This document shows positions 46,512 to 56,311 of a stretch of 64,000 nucleotides of DNA, piece after piece. Made by a program: the position numbers and the translations under genes. The notes beneath the pieces were generated by a model that saw only the letters and a program-made list of their open reading frames with translations, was not told where the DNA came from and ran no database searches. Source of the DNA: Brachypodium distachyon (Eukaryota > Streptophyta > Magnoliopsida > Poales > Poaceae); assembly GCF_000005505.3 (NCBI RefSeq), contig NC_016134.3:44358650-44422649 (forward strand), written 5' to 3'. Each line of letters opens with the position of its first letter. The first letter of the stretch is position 1.

Positions 46512-47790
46512 TCAGAGTGGGCGCACATAAACGCCAATTGCATCGAGAAACTTGCCACCGCGCGCGTGGAAGCCCACAATGCCGCTATTCTTCTGCACGG
46601 GGACAGTAAAAGGGGTTCCATCCTCCTGTCCAAAAGGCCCATGCGTTTTGAGACTGGTGACAAACGTAAGTGATGTTATAACATTGACGCCGTAGTAATC
46701 CCCAAATGTTCCAGAGACCTCCTTCACATATTCAGACGGGGCAAGTTGGATCTGCAATGTACCAAAAACCGACCGCTCATTGAGTTCGTATATATACACA
46801 TATGAACTAGATGCATGATAAAAGGTTACTGAAATTCACCAACCTGGCGAGGACTTCCTCCGGGACCTCCCCATGGACCGGCGGTATGCTTCTTGCCAGC
46901 CTGATCAACGTAAGAAAACCCAATTGAATCGACAACATCGCCACTGAAAACAGTGATGCTTTCTAGACCCTTGGGTGCTGCTTCCGTGGTGTCTTCTTCT
47001 GTCCCTCCATTTCCACCCCATGGCCCAAGCTTTGTGAGAAGGCTCTGCATGGCATAACAGTTAATTTATGGTATTCATTAGCTGAGAAAGAAACGGAGGC
47101 AAAAGAGCCAAAATGTATGTTTTTTGTGAATATTCATGCTCTCACCGGTGCCCCTTTCAGCATGGGACAGAACCCATGGGCAGTGAGTTCTATAGTGTTA
47201 CCATCACTCCTCTGCTCATGAAACCTTTTGTAGATCACACCATTCGCCATAGCGAATTGTCCCGTGCCGCCAACGATAGCCCACTCACCTTCTTCGACCG
47301 ATATCCCCATCACCTGGAGCGTCGACCCTTTAAACCTGTGCTATGCACGTTCATACAAAATACTCTATATGGTTATATCAGGCAACACAAAAAATAAGCA
47401 TGTGAAGTCATACATATTACTCCCTCCGTCCCTAGATTCTTGCAAACAGAGGGAGTAGCTGACAAATATAGTCTTGTATGACATACATGTGCTTTATATA
47501 TGTATGTACCTTTCAACCTCGAACACTATGCTGAAAGAATTCTGCCAGTTGCCGGCGTAGGTATGCAGGCCTTGTGCACGGGCAACAAGGGTGGCATTAG
47601 AGCCAGGGCCATCGTAGATCAGCCAGTTGTGGACGACTGTGCGACCCAAACCGGTTGTTGCGTTCGCTTCTGTTATGGCTGATTGGTTAGGACTTGATCC
47701 AATGGGAGTGTGGAACAAGAACAGGTTGCTGAAGTTGAGCTCCTTGCCCTCCACCAGTGCAGAGCGGGGAGTGATCTGGAAATTGGCCAT
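46512..47790 (-). CDS. Dirigent-jacalin chimeric lectin, copy B
   Basis: Four exons (47790-47510, 47335-47146, 47044-46844, 46751-46512) give 303 residues. The dirigent half (1 to about 157) starts MANFQITPRSALVEGKEL. The jacalin half carries LGPWGGNGG, AGPWGGPGG and the binding-site region GFHARGGKFLDAIGVY. Introns and phases are the same as in copy A, and coding exons 1 and 2 have identical lengths in the two copies, so they are a tandem duplication. They differ at many positions in both domains, so the duplication is not recent. The second copy could have a shifted sugar preference, but the sequence alone does not show it. The expected role is as for copy A: a stress- or defence-related mannose-binding lectin without secretion signal. 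Confidence 0.94.
47420..47455. mobile_element. 36-bp minimal Stowaway remnant in jacalin B intron
   Basis: TA|ctccctccgtccctagattc...aacagagggag|TA. Only the two ends remain, with almost no interior. It lies in the intron between exons 1 and 2 of copy B and is absent from the matching intron of copy A. Confidence 0.7.
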
Positions 47791-47877
47791 GGCTCAGCTG
47801 TGTGGGCTTTAAGGCGCTGAAAAGCTTTATGGGATATAGAAGCTGTGTGTGAGATCCGGAAGGTTAATTGCAACATG

Positions 47878-47887
47878 TATTTATAGA
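47878..47887 (-). promoter_or_regulatory. TATA box of jacalin copy B
   Basis: tctataaata on the minus strand, 88 bases before the start codon, the same word as at copy A. Confidence 0.65.
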
Positions 47888-48653
47888 ACGCCAGCTAGTT
47901 AGTAGCATGTGTTCTGTGCATGTGCATCACGAGTGCTGAGCTCTTACACAGAAGGGAACAAATAGCCGATTTATGGCATTTCCCTTTGTTTCTAAATATC
48001 TTTACATGCAAATTAATGAATTATGTGTTAGGTCTTCCATCACATCCTCAATGCAATTAATTTGATCATTCATTCAATCCCTTCCTATCTTCACCATCCC
48101 TAACCCAATAAAATGACAACATTAAATTTGTTTGCCTGGAAAAAAAAATAAGGATTGATATTTAATTTATACAATGATTAATTAGCAAGGTTTTGAGAAT
48201 CTGAATGTACAACTATACATTTCGAAAAAAACTTGGTTGTGCTACATGTAAATAAAAGTAAACAACAAAGGGATATATATTCAGTATATAAGCTTGCACG
48301 TTAAATTATTTCTTAATGCAATTTAAGGGCACCATTAATTGCAAGTGTGTAACGGAGAAGGACACGGGTTTGCTACCGAGCCCCGTGCATCACGATGAAG
48401 AAAACTCAGTCACAACAGCACACGGCAGTCCGAAATAAAGGCTAGGGAGGTACAATATCGAGAAGATAATTGAGTTTTGTCACAGACGTTATGGCGGTGG
48501 TTCGAAGTACTCAGCCTTGTGTGAACTGCGAGGACGAGTTTGCATGCACCGGATAGTGACAAAACGATAAACCATTGTTATTCAGCCTTATGTGAACTGC
48601 TACGAATTGAAATAGGAATAGGACCACAAGGAAATTAGCTGTGAATTGAAATA

Positions 48654-48771
48654 CTCCCTCCGATCCATATTAATTGTCTTAAATTTGTCCAAATATAAAT
48701 TATGTATGTTTAAAAAACGTTTAGATACATACAATGCAATATTTCGACAATTAGCATGGATCGGAGTGAGA
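48654..48771. mobile_element. Stowaway-type MITE, right end decayed
   Basis: Left end ctccctccgatccatattaa after TA; right end gacaattagcatggatcgga then gtgag, a complement with few changes. The right TA is no longer present. Confidence 0.75.
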
Positions 48772-49891
48772 CGCAGACTTTTCATTGGAGAGTGAAAGCA
48801 CGCAGGTTGCCTAACGTAACGTTTTGGAGAGTGAAAGCACAGACTTTAAACCTGTGCTATGCAGTTCTTGTTTTAAACATCGATAGCGTAACGTGAAACC
48901 CGGCAGCACAGCAAAACAAGAACTGCAGGTACTCTGTCTCATAGTAGAAAGATTGTTTTAAAAAAAAGTTCTTTGCACGAGCCGACAGCTAGGAAGAGAA
49001 TCAAAATTAGTGACTCTGCGCTGGAGTCCATACGGCCTTCCTGGCTATATTAGTGCTGAAACGGGCCGCCTGGTGCTGCACGTATGGGCTGCTGATTTCG
49101 GGCCGAAATCCTTCTAACTGGTCCCTTGGGCCATTTGGTTGGACCGGTGCCCAGCTCCGCCCCTGCGTCCATGGCGGGCTAAGTTGCGAAGCACATCCTA
49201 CAAACTGCAGAGCATCTCCTCTAAAAAAAACCAATTGCAGAGCATCTTTTCTACTGGTCTATAAACTGCAGCAACGACTAGCATGCAATATTTTAATTAA
49301 GAAACATATCACATAAGTCACGGTTATCTTAGACTTATTAATCTATCTAGCAGCAAAACACATCTTGATTTTTGTTTGCACACGCCATACTTTTATGTAA
49401 GAGTAAATTAAAAAAATCCAGAGATTTCACGCAGATACCCATTTACGTTTTAGTTGCTAAACACCGTCGGATTTACTTGACCTCTTGTTCGCTAGCGTCT
49501 GATATTTCTCCCGAGGCGGCGGCGGCGCTTGCCCAAAGCAAGAAGGCGCCTGCCAGTCCTCACCCTCCTCCTCCTCCATTTTCGCATCCTCGTCGCCGCC
49601 ACAGGAGCACTGGAGCTTGGCCCTCGACAGAGGCGGGCGGCGGCTGGAACAGGGCACCGAGGCGCGGGCGGCTCGAGACTCTAGAGAGACCATGAGGAGC
49701 ACCAGAAGATTGAGAACGTGGACGCGGAGCCGAGGGAGTTGGCTTTCGTGTCCCGGACTCGCCGGACGAGCAGATCGAGCAGCAGCGGTGCTCGGCCGTC
49801 GTTGGGGAAGATGAACGCGGCGCCGGCGATTCGTTGAAGATGGCGTCGATTACTCCGAGGGGGAGCTTCATCACGACAAGGCGAAGCTCGG

Positions 49892-50643
49892 TGACACGTT
49901 GGTGCGGCTCGGCGAGGTCTCTAGCCGCGGTGGCGCAAGGCGGCGGCGCGCGGACGCGCTCTGGACGTCAGGCATGCCGTTCGCGTTCCGTGCAGAGCAG
50001 AGAACATGAGGAGGTGCGTCTTGCGGATCTGGGTGCGCCCTGGTGTGGTGGTTGCGGTGGCACGGATAATGGGTTGCGGAGGAAAGCGACGGCGTCGCCA
50101 TCGACGAGGGAAGGCGGCCGAGGCAAAGTGCCTGTTTGGTCGCGGAGGAAAGCGAATCCATGAGGCGCCCCGGATCTGCGTACCGATTTCGTAGTTCGAT
50201 TTTATTCACCGAATTGGTTTTGGTTTTGGCTGCGGAATCGATTCCCGATCTTGTAGTTCACCGAATTGATTCTGTTTGTCCAATCGGGTTGCTGGTTGTT
50301 GGTTGTTCGGGTTGGATTTTTCAGATCACCCATAGAACATGGAGCTGCAGTTCCCTCTCACTGCAGCAGCTTGCAGCTGCTCGTCGGCGTCAGGCACCGT
50401 CCCGCGCAGCTATCTGAGGACGAGAAGAGCTTCTGCTTTCAGCTTGGGCGAGCATATGGTAAGCAGCAGAAGTGCGGAAGTGGTGATGCGTCCAGGACAC
50501 GCACGCATGCCGTCGCCGGCCATCCTCCCTGCTCTGAGTGCGGCGCTCGGGTCTCGGGGACACGTTGGAGTGGCTCAGCGAGGGTTCTAGCCGTGGCGGC
50601 GCGAGGCGGCGGCGCGTGGACGTGCTCTGGACGTCGGCATGCC
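49892..50643. repeat. 85-bp direct repeat pair
   Basis: 49892-49978 and 50559-50643 are diverged direct copies (gacacgttgg...ctctggacgtc...ggcatgcc), spaced about 670 bases apart. Neither lies in a recognised gene. Confidence 0.75.
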
Positions 50644-51899
50644 ACGTCAAGAAAGTTAGTTGCCACGCTGGCAATCTGGCACGCCACGTCAGCCTGATCG
50701 GTGGCCGGTAGTTTTTTTAATTTACTGTTTATGTAACTTTGCTTTCGGTCCAAATCGAACCAAATCCAGTCCAGTTGTTGCTTCGGCCCACGGGCCCAGC
50801 CCAAAACCACTCGATTTCGCGGACCACAAATCCAGAAAAAATCGGTTTCACGCCGCTGCACGGTTGGCTCCGTGAGCGATAGCGTCGCCCTGCTAGCTTG
50901 GCTGATGACTGAAGTTGATGGGTTGACCCGTGAACCAAGTTCGTGTTTGGTTAAAAGGAGCAGGGCCAAACCCAGTTTCACGTTTGGTTAGGGGGTCGTC
51001 TTACCCGGTGGATCCGCTCGGTAAAATCTCTCCTCGTCCCTCACCCTTCTTCCTCGGTCGATTTTCCCTACTGCTTCTTCCCCTCACCTGATTCATGGCG
51101 CTGCGAGCTCCTACGAGGATGCATCAGCGGGGCGAGCTCGCGGGGCCAACTCGTGCGGAGGCAGCGGCAAGCTCCAGCGGCTAGATGGCCTTGCGCGCGC
51201 GGACGCAGCGGTGGTGCGACCTCGCACGGACGCAACGGCAAGCTCCGGCGGCTGGGCGGCGCGGGGCGGCCTCGCGCAGAGGCGGAAGCAGGGCGAGCTC
51301 GCATGGAGGTGGGTCGAGCGCCGGCCGCGGGACGAGCAAGCGCGGAGGCAGCGGCGGGGCGAGCTCACGCGGTGCAGCGGCGGAGCGTCCTCGCGCGGAG
51401 GGTCGGGCTCCTGCGGCGGCTGCGGCGAGGGGGCGCGAACTCCGGGGACGAGCTACGGTGGTTGGCTCCGGCGAGGGGGGCGAGCTCCGATGCGATGCGA
51501 AGGGACGAGCAAGCAGCGAGCGAGAGAGATGGCAGCGAGAGAGAGAGACGCGCGAGAAAGACGATCGATTCCACCGGCTCACGCGGACCGCTGTTTCGGG
51601 CTTCTTTTCTGTCGGGCTGAGCCACGCCCCAGAACCAAACAGCCAACAAAAAAAACGTTTTGGGCCAGATGAACCCACGCTGGTTGGCCCCGACCCATGA
51701 ACCAAACACAGTGTTTCAGTCAGAGGCACACGCCAGGAGTCCTGTCTCTGTTCTTTCTTGAGCGGCGAGTAGATCAGCATTTCTGGTTTCTGGCGAGCTA
51801 GCTAATGCCAAAACCGAGCGTGATAAACGCGTCCCAAACTGTTCACCAGGCGCCAAACAACTCCCTAATCGGCGGTTCCCCTCCTCGCCGGAAACCAGA

Positions 51900-54800
51900 A
51901 TGCCCCGTCCAACGACGGTCCTGCTGCTTTTACGGCTCCTCCTCGTCTCCCTCCTCTGCTTCTCGTCCGCTGCTCTGCCACTGCCGCCACGCTTCGTCTC
52001 TGCAGAGGCTCCTCCGACGGTGCAGCAGGTCGCCGCCCTTCCGGGCTTCGACGGCGCGCTCCCATTCCGCCTCGAGACCGGGTACTTGGCCGTGGACGAG
52101 GACAACGGCGCCGAGCTCTTCTACTACTTCATCGAGTCGGAGGGCGACCCACGGCGTGACCCGGTGCTCCTATGGCTCAACGGCGGCGACCACTGCACCG
52201 TGCTCAGCGCCATCTTCTTCGAGATTGGTCTGTCCGTCAGTCAGTCAGTAATCCCCATCCTCTTTGTAGCTCAACCTCTGTGTTTCAATTAGCAGGCCCG
52301 TTGAAATTGGTCGTAGAGCCCTACAACGGGACCGGAGTACCACGGCTGCGCTACCACCCCTACTCCTGGACGAAAGCCGCGAGCGTCCTCTTCGTCGATT
52401 CGCCCGTCGGATCCGGCTTCTCCTTCTCCAGGAACCCCCAAGGATATGACGTCGGAGACGTGTCTTCCTCGCTGCAGCTCAAGGAATTCCTCACCAAGGT
52501 GAATTCATGTTCTTTGCTGATTTGGTTAATCAGTTATACCGTTGTGTTCATCTGATCATTCTGGGTTGGATGGATTAATTAGTGGTTCGCCGAGCATCCG
52601 GATTACCTCGTAAATCCTTTCTATGTTGGGGGAGACTCCTACGCCGGAAAGATCGTTCCGTTCCTCGTGCAGAAGATCTCAGAAGGTACTATTGATCAAT
52701 GGTCTACTACGGTAACCCCCTATGAAGCAACAATATTCACTTGACCAAAAAGTCTTAATTAAGGAAGGTGGATATACTATTCAGACTTGGACATCGTGCT
52801 ATTTTTCAGATATAGAAGCTGGACTGAAACCGACTGTTAATCTTAAGGTACCTCGATATTCATTCAGGTATTGACGTTAACTGCCCCCAATCTGAATTTA
52901 ACTGAACTTTTGGTATGCTCGAAAAATGAGCAGGGTTATCTGGTCGGTAACCCGGTTACAGGTGACCGCGTTGATCACGGTTCCAGAGTGCCATTTCTTC
53001 ATGGAGCCGGAATCATTTCAGACCAACTCTACGAGGTGACAGTGACGCCTCCAGCTCTTGTTCAGTTACCAATTCATATGCCATTAGCTACTCCTAAAGA
53101 TTCCCCTGTGCTTGCATGTGATCGACTTTTAAGGCCATAATGGACAACTGCCAAGGGGAGGATTATACAAAACCCAAGAATGCGCTCTGCGCTCAAGCTT
53201 TGGAAAGATTCAAAAGGGTAACAAAACAACAGCTTGAACTTAATTTCACTGAAAAATCTAACGTGCTGTACATTCGTTTCTTGAGCACGCCATTCTCTAG
53301 TGTTTAATTCTGTCGAATAATTAACCGATCAATGATTCTGGTGCACACCTCAATATGCTGTCCTGCAACTGACTGATGTCTCCCTGCAGCTGCTTAATGA
53401 AATTTGGAAGGAACACATTTTGTATAAAAAGTGCATTTCCGTGTCTGCCAGACCAAACGATGGGAGTACAGGAAGAAAGATCTTGAAGGAAGAAACTGGA
53501 TTACTTAAACATCCACCACCTCGTCCTCCAATGGAGTGCCTAGTAAGTATACCTAAACAAATTCCATGAGTTCCAAAATATAAAATTACATACTCGTATG
53601 TGAAAAAACAAACCGAAATACATATATTGCACATTTTCTTCAAGCTTTGGGAACAAAACGAAAACTTTTACTTGCAATGAATAACTCGCTGCAGCTGTTT
53701 CGTCAAAAAAAAAATTCTTTTACTGCAAATGGCCACTAACAATGCTAAATCAGAGCCGCGCGTAGATGGGGATGAGTTGAGCAAAGCATCCATAAAAATA
53801 CTGAAAGAAAATGCCGACCGCATGAATAGTAACTTAAATTCGCATTCGTGAAGGTTTGAACTCAGGTGGTGGCTGGATTCTACATCCACTCCCTCAACCA
53901 AGTCAGCCTAGAACATGCACCAAGAACATTCATAAAAAAATTATTTACTAGACATGATATCTTAGAAAATATTGAAAATACAGCATACCTTGTTAATAGA
54001 GATCTACCAAGAATAATTCAGCTTACTAAGATGTTTACTATATCATCAAAAGTTATCTCTGAATCAGCTTCAAATTTCTTCATCTACAGAGCTATGTGAA
54101 CTACCTGTCATATTTTTGGGCTAACAACAACATCACACGGAAAATTCTTGGGATCAAGAAGGTAAATTAGTTATCTTCACTCGAGAAGAAATTAGTTCAC
54201 TTGGTTCATATTCACATCCAATGTTTACCTTCCTCTTTTATCTCAATACGATAAATAACCTAGGGTACTGTGGACGAATGGGTGAGGTGCCATGATGGGG
54301 ATCTACCATTTAAGCAGGATATCGATAACAGCATAAAGTATCATCGTAATGTTACATCAAAAGGTTATCGCGCCTTAATATACAGGTAACCGCTATTAAG
54401 GATTTAAGGTCAAAGTATTCTAGAATAAAAGGATTTAAGGTCAAAAGGTCTCTTTTTTTTTTATGAAAACGGCAGCGCCGATTCATTACTTAAGAGTGGG
54501 GATATACACGCGCCAAGCGCAAAGACAAGGAGGAAGCCACAAGGACCGAACAAGAGCTAAGGCTAAACAAGAGCTAGGGCTAGACTAGACCTAGATTAGA
54601 AACGAGAATCAGAACACCTCTGGGGGGCGGACCGTCTCAAAAGGTCATATGAGTAGATAGTTTACATATAGGAATGTTTTGAGTACCATACAAGGAGCAA
54701 AGTTGCAGAATTTTAGTGCAATACCTGACAATAAATTTGGATAGGCTGGTAGTCTGTACTCCATAAAATTGGAATACTTAATTTTTTCAATCTCTCGTAT

Positions 54801-55530
54801 CTTTTATTTTTTGAGATGATCTCTTCATATCTCTGTAGTGGAGACCATGATGCTACTATACCGTTTCTGGGTACGCAGTCCTGGGTGAGATCACTCAACT
54901 TCCCCATCGTGGATGATTGGAGGGTTTGGCACCTCCATGGCCAGTCTGCAGGGTAAGAATTTATTTATGTATGTATATAAACTACCTAATTAGCACCATT
55001 ATTATATTGTTGGTTTCTGTATAGTTTGATCAGTAGAAAATGCACAAGATAATTGCACTTATCTTTTGAATTATAATTGATCTGCAGATTCACCATAACA
55101 TATAGGAACAACATGACATTTGCAACCATAAAGGTAACACTAGCTCTGCCTACATTAATTTGTTTTTTCTCATCATTAGGTTACACCCTCGGTGACTTTG
55201 TTCCTTAAGCTCTCCTTTTGTATCAGTTTTCCCTTTTTCTTTGCTTCCGCAGTAATAAAAAAGGGCTACACTCTCGATACAACATGAAAGCCAAGCAGTT
55301 ACAAACTCGGAAATTTAGAAATATACAAACTTGTCTTTAGACTCATGATTTTCATTGGCCTGTTCAGTTGCACGCGTTGTTTAATTTATCTTAGTGAAAA
55401 TTGTATTGTGTTCCTGAGACGTATATGTTGCTCAATTTAACTGTAGGGTGGTGGGCACACTGCACCGGAGTTCCAACCAGAGAGATGCTTCGCGATGTTC
55501 AAGCGTTGGATTTCCAATGAGCCACTCTGA
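51900..55530 (+). CDS. Serine carboxypeptidase-like protein, copy 1
   Basis: Twelve exons: 51900-52227, 52296-52498, 52583-52685, 52810-52847, 52934-53035, 53134-53217, 53390-53542, 54090-54161, 54264-54385, 54839-54952, 55088-55133 and 55447-55530. Together they encode 482 residues. A signal peptide (about 1-25) sends it to the secretory path, usually the vacuole. The catalytic Ser196 lies in GGDSYAGK, Asp406 in [10 protein letters not shown] and His459 in GGGHTAPE. The oxyanion-hole segment, usually GGPGCS, reads GGDHCT (95-100). The class is SCPL clade I, which includes acyltransferases using glucose esters as well as peptidases; the substrate is unknown. Compared with copy 2 it lacks the first intron, and its intron 9 carries a 186-bp retroinsertion. 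Splice sites and triad are intact. Confidence 0.92.
54451..54636 (-). mobile_element. Short non-LTR insertion in SCPL copy 1 intron
   Basis: 186 bp on the minus strand, with a T run at 54452-54462 that is the complement of a poly(A) tail. It is bracketed by the direct repeat tcaaaaggtc (54441-54450 and 54637-54646). Copy 2 has the uninterrupted site near 62573-62600. It is probably the 3' end of a truncated LINE or a SINE-like element. Confidence 0.85.
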
Positions 55531-56311
55531 TTAATGTATCATGCTTGGTCTCGACTAAAAAGAACTGCGTGAATATGTGTTTTCTGACTAATATGTCTAG
55601 TTGTGTCGTGCCTTATCTTGCAAGAGGATGTGGGTATACAGTGTTCAAATATTTTCTACTAAAATGTTCGCCATAGAACCTACAACGAGACCAGAGGCCC
55701 GTTGAAAAAAAAATGAATGCATGTAAGTTTATTTGTTATAATATTTTCTACTAAAATGTTCGCAATCTAAATAATTTCTTTCATTTTAATAGTTTTTGGG
55801 AAAAAAATCCCGAAATTTGTCTACCTTGTCACCTAAACCGGTTAGGAAAGGTGGGATCGAACGGGATTAACAAAAATAGAAATACGGTGCTGATTCAAGA
55901 ATCGAAAATCAGAATTTATTTTAAACTTGGTTTACAAATTTAAGATTTAAAATGGACTTTAACTCATATTAGAAATGAGAAAGCGACAAAGCGCCTCACG
56001 TGGAAGGAGTCGAGGCCCATCCCTGATGGAAAAAAAAAGGTCCATGATGTAAAATGCCAACATTGGTTCGTAGAGCTAGCCGTAGCGCGCAGAAGCTCAA
56101 TCTTATCCTTGCTGAGAGACAGCTGAGTCCGGACACGTACGCAGTGATGTGACGTGTGCCACGGGCGATCAAGCCGCTGCATGGTTGGCCCGGCTCCGTG
56201 GTAGCATCGCCCTCGCATCCTGCTTGCTCCCTCCGTCCAACAACAACAGGGACACAGGAGGGTACGGCTGAACAAAACTTTGACTACAAATTAATTCATG
56301 AATATGTGACT
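55531..56311. other. SCPL copy 1 3' region, no gene
   Basis: No open frame with a domain. A 23-base word, atattttctactaaaatgttcgc, occurs twice (near 55648 and 55741). Between the two, 55676-55706 resembles scrambled pieces of SCPL exon 2. Confidence 0.5.

Larger units (their letters stand above)
47890..51899. other. Intergenic, no confident gene
   Basis: Four kilobases without a gene I can defend. A Stowaway element lies at 48654-48771. From 49500 to 50700 the DNA is GC-rich with many overlapping frames and an internal direct repeat. From 51110 to 51560 it is extremely GC-rich, with degenerate repeats of a gcggaggcagcggcaagctc-like word. A weak pair of inverted words, gtgtttggtt at 50943 and aaccaaacac at 51700, might mark a transposon that contains the GC-rich block. 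Confidence 0.5.

Noticed and set aside
50136..50697. Overlapping plus-strand frames of 93 and 143 codons
   Set aside because: No domain, no consistent splicing, composition typical of random GC-rich DNA, and opposite frames equally open.
51153..51780. Four overlapping frames of 150-200 codons upstream of SCPL copy 1
   Set aside because: All are low-complexity Ala/Arg/Gly or Pro/Ser translations of one GC-rich repeat block, open on both strands.
53866..54099. 77-codon frame in an SCPL copy 1 intron
   Set aside because: The matching intron of copy 2 is similar in sequence but the frame is broken there; it lies between clear splice sites.
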